A stretch of DNA of 64,000 bases from Henckelia pumila (taxonomy: Eukaryota > Streptophyta > Magnoliopsida > Lamiales > Gesneriaceae), in contig NW_027331842.1 in the NCBI RefSeq assembly GCF_033568475.1, positions 434,001 to 498,000 of the forward strand, written 5' to 3'. How positions within the stretch are numbered: the first letter of the stretch is position 1; every line of letters begins with the position of its first letter. Below the pieces are notes generated by a model, which saw only the letters and a program-made list of their open reading frames with translations, did not search any database and was not told the origin of the DNA. Positions 1 through 13,384 of this stretch are shown here, one piece after another. A program made the translations under genes and the position numbers.

Positions 1-751
1 AATCAATATTGTTTTTTTTTCCCTCTTCCTTCCCCCCTTCCTGTTTGGCAATTGAGAATTTTTTGTTAATTTTGTAATGGACCATTTATCACATTTTCAA
101 TAAAAATTACAAATTTTACCATCAAAATATATATACATATATTACGAACTTTTTTTCGTGTCATGCTCGAACAAAAATCATGTTGTTCAATATTCTAAAA
201 CAGTTTTAATATTTTTTTAATATTAGTATAATATTATCTATAATTATATCAAAAACTTTCCAAATGTTTATTTTCAAGTTATAGAACATTTTCGATTTTT
301 TATCATTCGAACCAAACTCAAACCCGAGTATTAATCCGAACCAAGCCTAAAGAGAAAATAATTTAAATTTCAAACTTCCAACGAGCTCGAGCTAAAATAT
401 GACTATTTTAAGCCGGTTTTGAACCTCAGATTTTTTTTGTATTTCGATCAATTCGTTTACAAACTTGCTCATCATCCAAGATACAAATACAATTAGTTAT
501 AGAACCAACATCTATAAGACAATTCAAATATTCATAATTGCGTAAATTTTTGTTTAATAAAGAATGGGAATAGGAAATTCTCATTGTTTAAGAAATAATG
601 TATAAGAATGATCTTTTTTTTTTCTTTACGGTCAAATAAGCTCATAGAACCAACATCACTTTCATCATTCTTGATCAACACAACATGCCAGCCAGCTACG
701 GTTTAAAAATTTATTCAGGCCTCTACATATAATAGATGGTCAAAACTACGC
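1..751. other. AT-rich intergenic DNA, no gene seen
   Basis: I see no coding exon, RNA gene or clear mobile-element end here. The last ~100 bases before 752 are probably the 3' untranslated region of the minus-strand Rossmann gene. The rest is AT-rich with short homopolymer runs. Confidence 0.5.
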
Positions 752-3700
752 CTATCTCTGCTGACTATACCGTAATATTCCATAGACATCGACTACGCCT
801 GGTGGGAAAACTGGATCCGTTGCCGCCCTAACAGCAACCTTGGCAACTGCAGTGACATTGACTGGAGGAGTGAAAAGGGGTCCAACAAAGGGGACCTGAC
901 TCAGTGGTTTAGCATGCTGCAGCACCTGCAAAATTTTAGAAATGTCAATAACACGGTGTTCGAAACGGCCAAGGCATTTTCTTCTCTGTCTGGATGGTTC
1001 AACATGCATTAAGGGAAAATTGAGAATAGTAAACAAACAAGAATCATACCATCTCCATTGGAGAACCAATCACACCAAGAGGTACCTTCATGCTCCCAAT
1101 ACGGCGTGTTCCATAAATAAATCCAGGCCTCAGAATTACTCCTAAAACCCAAATCCGATTGCAAAAATTTTCATTAGAGCCACAAATCTGTTTTCTATAT
1201 GCTAAAATTAAGCTTGGCAAAACTACCAAGGAACCTAAGTCACACGAATCTTTCAAAGAAAATAAGCGAAACAGGCCTAAGCATTGAATAAGCATGCTGC
1301 AAACATCCCCATTAAGATCAAGTGAGTATTACATGAGATGGTGATATGATTTTTTTCCCCGGTTCGATATGCAATATTTTCAGCAGGATATAGATAGCTC
1401 ACCTCCGTATGGATATCTCACATGTAATTCTGTCTCAGCTGCTCTCTGCATCACATTGAATGCACAAAAATATTAGGGAGGACATGAAATATAGCTATAA
1501 GGGCATACGGCAAATTCTAGCAAACTTCAAATGCATCTTCCCTTCTACTTTTAAGGGCACACGAGCTTTCTAGTTGCTTTGAATTTATCTCTCCTGTTTT
1601 CACTAAAGCCACATGACAGTTAGTCTTGCCTACTGGCTACTCATCTAATGATGGGAACTGGGAAGCTGGGGGTGAACCGACAAAACTACCTCGTGGTGAA
1701 ACTGTTGGTTTCTAGTATTTAGATAGAAAATGGGTGTTGGGAACCATACTGAGCACATCTTCGGTAGAATGATTGATTAAAATAACACAGGAAAGCAAAA
1801 AATATCCCTGTAGCAACAATAACTTCACAAATGGTACAGCAGAAAGGAGGAATTTTGGCAATACCTTCCCTTCATAATATCCTCGAAGCACGTAATTCAC
1901 CACCCCAAAGTCGGCAGCCGAAATATACACAAATCTCTTTACTCCTATGAAAATGAAGAAAGAATATTTATTATTTTAAACTGATTTCTTTCACCAGGAG
2001 TCCCAGTTCCGTATTTGCGGAGAAGCATCATGTTTTGTCAAAAATTTTCAGAATCCAAAAGCAAAAGATTTGGAATTTTCATAAAGCATGTGGATTTCTT
2101 CAAATGATGGAGCCCAAAATTTAGTCAATACTGAATCCAAACATACTATTAAACAATAAAAATAATGCATGCCTAATTGCACTAGTTCACATCAGATAGT
2201 TGACGTCATATAAAACTTCGCACATCAATAGAATAGTATGACTATTCTCACCAAAAAGTTAAAAGGCCCATTTTACCAAGCGGCAACATAGAGGAATTTT
2301 CGAGCCACTTTAACTGACTATACAGAATTCTCTTTTATGTTCACAAGTGATATTTCCCTCTAAAAAATGATAAACAAAGTGAGAAAACACGTTTCAACCT
2401 CCCAAATTTCCAATGAGCTGGAAGTAGATACAAATAGCACACAGACATAGATGTATATAATAGTCAGGGTGCTAAGCAAAATTTAAAAAAATGCAAAAAC
2501 ATAAAAAAAAATTGTGAGAAGGTTAAAATAGAATTTCATAATTTGTGTGAGGCACTCCATTAAATTCTCATTAACTAAAGAGTGTGAGAACAAGTGGACA
2601 ATCGAGAAGAAAAGGTTCGGCGGCAATACCTTCTTCTGAGGCAGCTCTTATAGCATTAATATTTGCAGTTCCATTGATTTTGTACATTTCCGCATTAGAA
2701 CCAAAACCACCAACGCAAGAAATCTGCAGAAGCGGAACGTTTAGCTATGGAGAAAAGGAAACTCGAAAAAAGAGCTGGCAAACTTATCAGCCCCCGGCAA
2801 TGCGACACCAGTGGGCCAGAAGGAAAAATAGATAACAAAAGAATAAGCAAATAAACCATGGAAACAGTTCCGAGATATGTTGGAATCAAGAAGGAAATAA
2901 ACCCACCACCCACAGCCTCTCGCAACTCAAACAAGGACGTTTTGACCAGAGTATAACTCTGAAGTTTCAAGTCCAAAGTCACCCAAACATTATTTATTAT
3001 ATAATGTTTAATTATATATTACAATAAGCGACAATGTACAACTGAAGTAACTCCCTTCAATACGTCCTCTAAATTCAAATGAGACCATGTTGAGCAGAGT
3101 ATACCTCTGAAATTTCAAGGTCCAAAGTCGCTCAACATGCTACATATGTTTAATTATATATTTCAAATAATGAATACATACAACTGAAGTTACTCCCTTC
3201 AAGACATCCTTCCATGAATCCATCGAGAAAAGGTTACCTTCAAGCAAGTCAAAAAGGAACTAAAATGACTGAAGGCTCTTCACTAAATGAAAACAGGAAA
3301 AAATGGTGAAACTTAACAACGAGAAGTAAACCTTGATGCCAAATCATACTGTTAGCCCAGGGTTCTCCAATCGAGGATCCACCGGATCTGCAAATAGCAT
3401 AAATTGGTTTGTTAGGATCAGAAGAATCAAAACCACATAGAAAGTTCAGAAAAATGATGCAAGATGATCAATGGGAAGGTCATTAAAATGATTTCAGAAG
3501 TCATTCCTTCAGTAAGTTACGCAACCTTCTGCTTAAAATAGTACACTCAATTCTGCATTCCATTCAGTACAATATATCACAACAAAAAGTGTCAGTAACC
3601 AAGTGCCTATAAGATGGATTATTCACTCAAATTTATGAAGATGCATTAAGATGCATGGACACAACTAAATTTAGATCCTAGGTAGTCAAAGAACCATTCC

Positions 3701-5083
3701 GTTACGTTAACTTGGTATGTGGCTGGTGCACACCTTTGAAAAAATTCTCCAGCTCATGAACTCAACTGTTGAAGCCGTTACAATCATCACAAGAACAAAT
3801 TGCTAGGCATGTCCTTGGAATTTTGGAGAGAAGTAAAAGAGACAGACGAGAGTGGAACCCCCCGAGAGTCATCTCACTCTCTATTATGAACTTTCTTTCA
3901 AGTGGTCATCCTCAAATATACTTAGCAATCAGACAAATCAAGGAGACAATCTTAAGTGGATTATAATACCTGCTGAGGCTAGAAACGGTCAAACCACGGC
4001 CCAAAGCTTCCTTGCAGATATGAGAACCAACAAATCCGTTTCCGCCAAGCACAAGCAACTGAATTATAAAACCGCAAAGATCCAGAATGATCACATCCGC
4101 ATCTAATACAATATGTTCTGGCAGGGTAACATTATTCTATGCCACTGGAATACAAAGACATACCTTCTCTGTTGGAGGTGGAGGAGCATGTATCGTCTCT
4201 GCTTCATCAACTGTATCAGTTTCAGGAGGAATATTCTTGTCAAAAGGCTTATCAGAAACAGTGGACAGAAACCGCCCCTTTCTTGACGCTGCAATTCTGA
4301 GGTTGATAAGATGTTATTTGAAATTATATGAATAACCAGAAAAGAAAAAATAACAGATCCAAACAAAAAAGGGCAATAGGATGATAAAAGAGACAAATAA
4401 AATGCAATATCATCACCAAATGAACATTGAAGGAGATGCACAAATCACCCAACTCAACTGCTTATATATGAAAAATTCGTAGTTGTAAGGACTAGGCCTT
4501 TGGTTCTATGCGTAATGCGTTGGCTTCATGATCACTTCTAAAATTGCTAAAGCCGCGCTATTACTTTTTACCCACTTCCTTTATTCAAAACCCAACTGAA
4601 ACATGGAACTACTAGTTCAAGCTCACCTTACAAAAATAAATGAAAGAAAGGGACCAGATGAGAAAGTTTAGAGCATTAACTTGAACTCCACCATCCCATT
4701 CAACCAATGCCGATGAATCCAGACTCAACTTCTAGTTATATGAAACACTGAGACGAATCTAAGATTTAGTAAAGTAAAATGAAGATAAAACTCCACATTT
4801 ATCAAATCACAAAACAAATAGGGCAACACCTACAACCGACATATTGGTCAGAACCTATTAACACACAGCAAATAAGCACCCCCAAATCAATACGGGAAAA
4901 AACAAGAATTGTTTTCCACAGTATACCCACTTTCCCATACAAAATATACGAGGGAAAAAAAAAACAAAACAAACAACGGGGAATCAAGAAAATCCAGACT
5001 GTTGCAAAAAAGAAAAAAAGAAAACGGTAAGCTTACGAGGATACGATGGAGGAGAGCTTTGAACGACGAATCAATCGAGACAT
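752..5083 (-). CDS. NAD(P)-binding Rossmann-fold protein, atypical SDR (COQ11/NDUFA9-like)
   Basis: Ten exons join in phase: 5083-5037, 4296-4164, 4058-3970, 3387-3332, 3237-3182, 2723-2630, 1944-1865, 1445-1403, 1141-1050 and 925-752, giving about 287 residues. The N-terminus (MSRLIRRSKLSS) is basic and serine-rich, as in an organelle presequence. The nucleotide-binding loop follows at about residues 61-70 (LLVLGGNGFVGSHIC). SCVGGFGSN, FVYISAADFG and the end of the fold (LRPGFIYGTR) are typical of the atypical SDR group near Arabidopsis At5g15910 and At1g32220. Those relatives are mitochondrial or plastid proteins of poorly known function; a link to quinone or complex I biology is by family only. 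All introns checked are GT-AG. The intron after exon 5 holds a decayed copy of that exon (see findings). The substrate cannot be read from sequence. Confidence 0.88.
2938..3237 (-). repeat. tandem duplication covering exon 5 of the Rossmann gene
   Basis: Two adjacent diverged copies of ~140 bases lie at about 2938-3078 and 3085-3237. Both carry the text around AACTGAAGT-ACTCCCTTCAA and the preceding intron text GTTTAATTATATAT. The right copy holds the real exon 5. The left copy still encodes EDVLKGVTSV on the minus strand followed by a GT. Confidence 0.75.
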
Positions 5084-6467
5084 TGTTATTATTATGATGA
5101 CTCCCAAAAAAAAAAAGATTAAATCTTTTCGCAGGGTTCGTGTCTATGCTTATGGGCGACTGCTCCCCCTTGTGTATTAACAAGTAAATGGTGCAAAATT
5201 AGGCAAGCATACTGGAGTTTAAGCCAGGCACGTGGCGAGTGCATACGTCGCCACGTAGGACATTAATGCGGCTGCCAGAACTTTCCATCGGGTCCGAATT
5301 CGGGGATATGCCATTCGATACCCGGCCCGATTATTATAGCTCAATAAAGGTTTTTCCAAATAAATAATGTAAATAATTTTCCAAAAAACAAAAATTTAAA
5401 AAACCAATAAGTTTTAACTGACAATGAAGGCCCCGTTTGGTTTCAAAAGTCAGGCTAAAAAAGCATTTTTTTTAAGTGCTTTTCAGTTAATAAGGTGTTT
5501 GGTTGACCACAAAAGTGCTTAAATAAGCACTTTTTAAAGTCAAAATTAGAGTTTTTTTAAAAGCCAAAAATTGTAGCTTTTAAAAGCACTTATTTTAAAA
5601 AATCTTTACAAAGGCCCCGTTTGGTTTCAAAAGCTAGGCCAAAAAAGCACTTTTTTAAGTGCTTTTCAGTTAATAAGGTGTTTGGTTGACCAAAAAAGTG
5701 CTTAAATAAGCACTTTTTTAAGTCAAAATTAGAGCTTTTTTAAAAGCAAAAAATTGTAGCTTTTAAAAGCACTTATTTTAAAAAATCTCTACAAAATCCA
5801 AACGGACTCAAAATCCAAACGAGCTCGAAATGGGAAAAAAATATCTAACACCACATCTTGATGGTTTCAAAAAATTGTACTTTTCCATATATTATTTCAT
5901 AATAATTCATTAATTTGTATAGTGTATTACTCGGTTCTAAATTTTCAAAATTTTCATCATATTCTCTATAATTTATTCATTTTATTTTTATGTAAAAATA
6001 TTAGAATAGAAATATATAAAAGTAATTGGGAATAAATCTTTAACCAAATTGGGACAAAATGATAAACTACATGTTAAAAATAGAACTTATTCCAATATTC
6101 TCAACCATTAGATGAGAAAGAACTCAGACCAGTTTCCAATGCTAAAATGGATTTAAAACTGTGAACATCGAGGGAATAATCAAGTGACTAAACTACCCAT
6201 CAGATTCGAATTGAAACGATCAAATTTGATTTAAAACATATGAGTTGATACAATCCAAAACAATTGGAAGAGAAATCATTTTAAAAAAAAGAACAATTGA
6301 TAGGAAACATATAATTGCAATGCTGTTGGGGAAAAAGAAAATGAACTTTTTTCCAGACGTTTTTCGAGATGTGTATAAAGCATCTACCAACTCTATCGGC
6401 TCTTCCGGTTGGTCGCATTCCGCGCAAAAGTTATGTTAGTCTAATTTTTATCAAAAATTGCAGATGA
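5084..6467. other. intergenic region between two minus-strand genes
   Basis: The first ~150 bases are the likely leader and promoter of the Rossmann gene. A MITE-like duplicate at 5429-5829 is listed separately. The rest is AT-rich, and the last part before 6468 is the expected 3' region of UBA5. No further gene is seen. Confidence 0.5.
5429..5829. mobile_element. MITE-like element, two tandem units of ~184 bp
   Basis: Two near-identical units start with GGCCCCGTTTGGTTTC at 5429 and 5613. Each contains the self-complementary stretch AAGTGCTTAAATAAGCACTT. The right end (CCAAACGGACTC, then CCAAACGAGCTC) is the imperfect inverse of the start. Terminal CCGTTTGG repeats are common in hAT-type MITEs of plants. 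No clear target duplication was found, so the family is uncertain. Confidence 0.55.
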
Positions 6468-9400
6468 TCAAGGGCCTGCATTAAGGGCTTCAAGCTGCTT
6501 CCTCAGATCGTCGAGGTCGGTAACAGCATCCTCTGTGGTTTCTTGAGAAGCAGGCTGTGGTGTCTGAAACTCATCGGCACTCGGAAGCTCGTGAACAAGA
6601 CCCTCTGGCAGAGTAGCTGAATGAGAAAAGAAAGAAAAGGTCAAATGACGAGGTGCAATCTGGAGATGGAGAGAATTGACAGCTTAAGAGCAGGAAAATA
6701 TAACCTGAATTGGAAGCTGAGCCTTGTACATCACTGTCATCAACAACACTATTTACAACAAAGATCAGTAGGTTAGTCAACCGGATCTAGCAAAACTACT
6801 TTGATGAAATTTTGAATTATGGTCTTACAAGGTTGACATCCGAAACTAATATCAGGTCCAAGATTACCTTATATTCCATTCATTATCTTCATGGAGACAC
6901 TCGGGTTCCAATAATTCTTCGGCCTCCATCTTGGCTCTAGCCGCAGCATCCCTGGCTGGCTTTGCACGAATGTAGTCTTTCTGCATGATAAATGTTTATT
7001 CAATATATGAAAATTTTGAATAATTTGACAGACATCTATACAAATAATGTAAAATGGAATATACTAACATGGATTTTGGTTTTACAACAATTTATGAAAA
7101 AGTATCCTCTGCGTTGGCTTACCTGTCTCTCCAAACATGCGGCATTAGAACATTGAGGGTTGGGCTTCATTTCCATCGTTGGAAAGAAGTCTTTGAGAGC
7201 ATTGTAACCCTATAGTTGAGAAAGTAAAATCGATCTCAGGAAAGAACACGTGAACAAAATGGCAACATATTCCACAGAGAGGACAATCCGGCACTTTTTC
7301 TTATTTATAGAGTAGGATACAAGCAGCAGATGTGCTAATAATAGAGAATGTGAAACAGAAAATCAAGAGTGTGAATGTGTGATATTAGTTACCAGATAAG
7401 GGGTGACATTCCCAAAGTTCAGCAAGTATTTAAGTGTATTCTGTACAAGCAGCCCAGCGACAATTCCCTTCAAGTAAAATTATGTCGTTAGGAATGGAAA
7501 AAATGGCAAAGGAAAGAGAGAGAGCATCAAGACTGAGTATGAACTCATAGAGAAGACAGCAATTGGGCCCTATCCCACTGAAAGAAGAGGACAAAAAGAA
7601 TCCCGCTGAACAATTTAAAACTAGCAAGAATGCACCAAACCATTTTCTAAAGAATATTGTGAGAAATATTGGCAAATACAAAATCCATTTCTGCATGAAA
7701 GCCTACAGGAAATAAAAATCCAATAACTATATATGAAAACACAACTTTCATATCAATCTTTTTATCCACATGATATGTAAACAACTCCATAAACCTTATG
7801 CAGATTTTTAGAATTCGCTAGCTTGACTCTCAGCAGTAAACCAACTATCACTCAGAAAAACACACCAAAAAGGCAACAATGCAGAGAGAGCGAAAAACTG
7901 TTTACCATTGTAGTAGGTAAAGATGCAGCGCAAACCCCTTCACGTTTTAAGGTTCTTTCATCAACCCCTGATGCTACAACCTAAAATAATTTCATCAATG
8001 AATAATTCATTTCTGCTTCGAATTCAAATTTTCAGAAGGAAAGTAAACCTACCAAGGGAGGTGCGCATGCAAAACAAGCAGTTTCACCAGGAACCAACAA
8101 CTGTATGTGACCAGAAACAGCATTCTCGGACACACCTGTAAAAATCTCTCTCAAATAAATTCATGCACATTATCCATTTTATGTAGGTCCACCGTGTAAA
8201 AATTTATTATTAGTGTGATCAATGAGGGGAAAAAACTAAACTAGATCGCATTCAGAAGATGCTCGAGTTCCAAAGTCCTCAGGGGGTCGTCACAAAATCA
8301 ATGACTGAAAACAGTTCACACTTTTTATACAAGAAGCTGGATCAAATGATCAATACGTTTTTTTTTTTTAGAATCTTGTGGAGACAAGTAATGCCTCCTA
8401 ATTACTTTCAAAAATGGTTTTCTGCAGAAACATAGAGCGGAGTCAGTAGACCATAAATAATCTACAAGGATCGTACTTGGCAACAAAACAACAAATGATT
8501 CAAATTTCCAAGTTCATCTTCCACAGCTAGAGCAAGGACTCATTCAAGAAAATGACTCACTAATCTCACTAAAATATCCAACATAGTACAAGGACAAAGA
8601 AATTGAATTTTTCAGTGAAAAAAAAACTATTCTACTGATATATTAACTGAAAGCAGCAATTTATTATTTACCAGACTCCATCCATGTCTGATTCAACTCG
8701 TTGCAAGCCTGCATATACAACCACGCGTTTCAAGTGAGGCAAAATGGAAGCAGCAAAGTAAATCTCCTCAATTCAGTAGAATAATTCTTACCTACATCTG
8801 GTACACAAAATGACAAGGAACTGAATTCAAACTATCTGCATGCAAAAAGAAAATTTTCGATCGCAGGTAATAGCGCTCACCTGATTTACCACCATCCTTG
8901 CTTCATAATTATCCACACAGCTGACAACGAGATCAACTCCACTACCTTCTTTGTCAGGACAAAATGATTTATCTTTTAAGCTTGACATAAATGTTTCAAA
9001 ACCTTGCACAGTTGTGATGTTCAATGTATAGCTCTGAGAAAAGATATAAACCAATCAACATCACAGAAGCATATATATAAAATAACAGTTAAAATCATTT
9101 TGTATATTTGTTGATTTTTGAGTTGGGGAGGGAGTGTGGAAGAGCAAAAATCATCATGTATACTTCACCTCAAGCACAACATCAGGGTTTATGTCTGAAA
9201 GAGTCTGAACGGCCGCATCTGTTTTAGTCATACCAGCCTATAAATGGGAAAAATTTGACCTCATATAGTGCTTGTCACAAGAAAAATATAGCCTAGGTAC
9301 AGAAGAAGCTATTCACCAAATGCCAAAGTGGTAAGATTGAAAGAGGTAATGTAATGCGCCTTAACCAAAAATGAATGAATGAATGAAGATTGATAGGAGG

Positions 9401-11127
9401 TTTCAACATAACATCACATTAATAAAGCTTGGAGAAGAAGATAAAATATTGAAAATATCTTTCTCGAGGTTTGTTTTCTGTTTCTTGTCAGACCGGAGAA
9501 GGATTATTAACTTTCAAAATTCCCAAAAGCAGTAACTTGAAAAACTCGATAGCTTTTGAAAGGTCTTAGATCAGCAGCATAAACCAAGCTCACTTCGAGA
9601 AATTAAAAGAAGAATAGTTTCATAATCCCAACCACATGGTATAATAAGTGATAATATTCTCTAAAAGCACCTGATCTGGACGGAAAAAAAGTCTATTCAT
9701 GTTAGCTAACTCCACTTTATCATAATCGTACAACAAAAGGCGACCGATACCACACCTTGTTAGCATTTCAGCAGCAACACTGCCAACACCACCTATACCC
9801 TGCAAAGCATAAACAGTGATATGAGGACAATTGCAGACTCTATACTGTTACACGGCACTTAAACTTACATAGGTTGAGCAAGGATTTAACCAACAGCTAG
9901 ACAATATCCCCTTAAGTAGTTTAGAAGAAATTACAAGAAATGTAGGAGAAAAAAAAAAACCACCACCGTTCAGGAACTGAAATGACACAATTTGTTTGTA
10001 ACAAATAAATCTTAATATTCTGATTCAAACAGAATTACGGGGCATAATTCTTAAATAAGAATTTTTGCTAGCATTAGTAAGCATGCGTATTATATAATTA
10101 TGCACCATAAAAAGTCACAAAACTTAAAAGAGCATTTATTTAAAGACAGGCATATCTTAAGAGAAAAGTTAAATACGGACAACTATGGCGACTGAAAATT
10201 TCCGTATTCTTTCATAGTTTTCCACGATACCCATCCTTTGAAGTGCCATAAGCCTGCTATAAGGGTTGCTATCAACCACCTCTGCGCTCATATCCTACAT
10301 TGTATTACAAAATATGCACATATGATTAAGATATCGTGCAAAGTAACATATTCAGGGCATCAACATATGCAACAAAAGTGTACCTTGATTTTGGAACGCT
10401 GCACAACCCCGACCTTTTCCATTGTAGAAATTCGCTCAACACGTGCATGCATCTAAGCACGAAAGGTATCAGAACAACATATATATAAACACTCAATGCA
10501 GGTCCATAAAAATTAAGAATTAACAACATAGCATCTCGTGTGGAGAAAATTTTCAAATATGATTCAAAATCATTCCTTTATTCAATCAGACTCTTCCCTA
10601 CGTCTAAAACTTAGCTAAAGATAACAATTTTGTCCAAATTCTTTACATCTATTCACAATGATGGCAAAGTACTAAATTTAGAAAGAAAAAAAATTAAATC
10701 ACTACTTTTATAACTGAAGCTGATATAAAGCCATCATTCCTGCAATGAGACTAAAAAACCTCATACCCTCTAAATTCCAAATAATTTATACTCCTTTACT
10801 TCCATTTTGAGAGACTAAATAGTAAACTCTGCATGGTCCCTAAACTCAATCGACAAAACAATGCGTAACAATCCCACAACGGAGAGCGAATAAACAGGAA
10901 TACTAGCATCATTGAAAATTGAGATAATAGGGCTCCACTCATATGCCAAGGCAGAAGCATCAGCGAAGAGAAAACACAAATTCTCCGCAGAACAAATTAA
11001 AAAAAAAATCCCAGAAATGCAAGAAAGCGAGAATCACCTTATCAACTGAAGCTTGATGGAGTGGATCAGGTAAAGAATCTCTCAGCGCATGGAGATCACC
11101 TAACAAATCTTTCAGTTCAGACTCCAT
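6468..11127 (-). CDS. UBA5: UBA5, E1 enzyme activating UFM1
   Basis: Fourteen exons join in phase to about 428 residues: 11127-11038, 10452-10384, 10294-10181, 9799-9671, 9237-9169, 9033-8881, 8708-8672, 8135-8053, 7980-7906, 7467-7393, 7209-7123, 6980-6868, 6748-6705 and 6616-6468. The protein adenylates UFM1 with ATP and holds it as a thioester before passing it to UFC1. The nucleotide loop [12 protein letters not shown] begins near residue 92, [15 protein letters not shown] follows, and the expected catalytic cysteine lies in [10 protein letters not shown] near residue 265. Zinc-ligand pairs are CFAC (241/244) and C-x4-C (318/323). The tail NEWNIS then [11 protein letters not shown] matches the UFM1- and UFC1-binding end of the family. 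Length agrees with Arabidopsis UBA5 (~430). All key residues are present, so the gene looks functional. Confidence 0.95.
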
Positions 11128-11805
11128 TAAGCTCAGGACTAAAACACACCTCGTCAATTCCTGTCGGAATTCAGCTCGATTATTGATTGAATCCCGGCTC
11201 CAACTACAAATTGGGTGATCAAATTCAGCGTTGATTGTGCAAAAAAAAATGAGCAAATTTTTAATTCAATAACGATTGGTTTCACTTCAAAAAGTTCATA
11301 AAATTGTTTGAGCCGGTCAGTGGCATAGCTCGAATGGCAGTAGAAACCGGTTTGGTATGGTGAACCGGTAATTGACGTGTTTTGCGAGGTATACACCAAT
11401 GAAGAGCCGCCACGCGTATCTCGGCTTTCTTTCCATCTTTTGCTGGAATTTTTGAGGAAAAAAAAAAATCCAATATTTTAAATATTATATTTTGCAAACG
11501 TAATTCTGGATATATTGTTTTTGTAAAATAAAAATAATTTTTATCCTTCAAACTGTAATTTCACCCTTTTATCTAATTTTGAATTTATTCGACATTTCTC
11601 TTTTAAATTATTATATTTAATCATGTTTCCATCCAAAAAAATTGTCATACATTTATAGCTAGTTTTAAGTATTGTTTACAACAACAACAAAGAAAGTATT
11701 GTTTGCAATCGATTTATCAGTTTTTTAAATAATATATATAAGACTAACTATCCTTATTATTATATTTTTTTAGCGTTTTCAACAAAATTTTATTACTTAG
11801 CTGTT
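11128..11805. other. UBA5 promoter side and start of a gene desert
   Basis: The first few hundred bases should hold the UBA5 promoter and leader. No TATA box or known motif can be assigned with confidence. The rest is AT-rich without coding signs. Confidence 0.4.
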
Positions 11806-11806
11806 C

Positions 11807-12027
11807 CTAGGGGTGGTTTTTCGGTATATCGTATCAAAAATATTAGTATGAAAAAAATTTATACCGATACCGAAATTTTGAAATATTGATACGGAAAAAA
11901 TCCATATTGATACCGTATAGATACCAAAAAAAAATCGATATATCGAAAAAAAATATCTGTATATCGAAAAAATTTCGGTACGATATACTGAAAATTTGGT
12001 ATTTTGGTTCGATATGTCAACCCTAGT
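11807..12027. mobile_element. MITE-like repeat rich in 'cggtatatcg' palindromes
   Basis: This block repeats short self-complementary words such as TCGGTATATCGTA, ATACCGATACCG and TATCGAAAAA. It is bounded by CTAGGGGTGG at the left and TCAACCCTAG at the right, an imperfect inverted pair. Similar blocks are common in dicot intergenic DNA and are usually treated as non-autonomous DNA elements. The call rests on pattern only. Confidence 0.4.
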
Positions 12028-12542
12028 TATTCCTCCATATATACTAACTTCTCTTTCATTTTTTTATTTAAAAAAACAGACTTCTTTTTGTTTGTGAATT
12101 GAATACTAGAGAGGGAAAAAATTAAAAAAAAAACAAAAAAAAACAAGACATTCTGTTATTTTTTATTACCACCACCGACATATTATTATATTATAAATAG
12201 GTATGTATCGAGTTTTTTTTTTTCCTTGATGTGAACATATGCATAAAAACGAGTGTGTCAGCATATATCACATATTTAGAAAAACACTTGGATTCTATGT
12301 CATGCCCTAAAAAACTATATATAACCAGTGTATCGAAGCATATATTGCATGTGGTGTAATGTCACGGATAACTAAATTGTGATGACTATGCGACAGAAAA
12401 ACAATGTATATAATCATCCACGTCTACTTTAAAATATTTAGATCTGTGTCGGACTTACATAATTATGAAAGATTGTGATTGTCCCCTGAAATTTTTTAAA
12501 ACATAAGTAATACATACACAATCTATCTTTTAAATATAAATT

Positions 12543-13151
12543 GAGGGTGTTTAGCAGAGCTTAAAAGCTCTTTCAAACAGTTTATAATTTGTTTTAGAGC
12601 TTTTAAGCTCTGAAAATGTGTTTGGTAAAAAATTTTAAATATAGCTTATAAACTGTCAAAATAAGCTGTTTGACAGCTTATAAGCTGTTTTTAAAAAAGT
12701 AGGGGAAGTACTTTTTTCAAAAAAATATTATTTTAATATTTTATCTCTCTAAAATATTCTTGATTATTTTAATAAATCTTAATCTTATCCTCCACTCATT
12801 AAATGTTAAATATTATTTTTAAAAAAATTACAAATCACATAAATTTTTCTAAAATTAAAATATTAAAATAATTTTATTTTTTAATATAGATTTATTCTAA
12901 AACTATTTTCGTATATTTATAACTCAAAACATTATTTTCATAGAATTATACTTTTTTTGGTAATTTTGACAATAAAAAAATCTTATAATACCAAACATAT
13001 CAACATCTTTAAGTTGTTTAAAATAAGTTTACCCAAACACTTTAACAACTTATTTTTAAAATAAGTTCTAACATATTATAAGCTCGTAAAATAGTTTATA
13101 AGCTCTGGTATATTATAAGTTCTTTTTAATAAGACTAGTCAAACACCCTCT
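12543..13151. mobile_element. MITE-like DNA element with GAGGGTGTTT terminal repeats
   Basis: The element opens with GAGGGTGTTTAGC and closes with GTCAAACACCCTC, an inverted terminal pair. Subterminal words (AAAAGCTC, GCTTATAA, TTATAAGC) recur on both sides. Length is ~609 bp with no coding capacity. Flanking AATT-containing sequence is similar on the two sides, but an exact 8-bp target duplication is not clear. A hAT origin is likely from the ends. Confidence 0.6.
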
Positions 13152-13384
13152 TAATTGTGAAGCCGCCTCCTTGAAATTTTATTAAGAATAACTTCGTACT
13201 ATGTATATAATATATCTATAAAATATTATTTTAATTATACATTGATTAAGATTATATTTGATGAATAAGATAAGAATATTTATTTTGGGATATAATAAAT
13301 TTGGCATTATGCTTTGTATTCTTATATTTTTTTTAAAAAAATAAAACGAAAAATATTTTGGCTTGAATGTTATAAACGATAACT

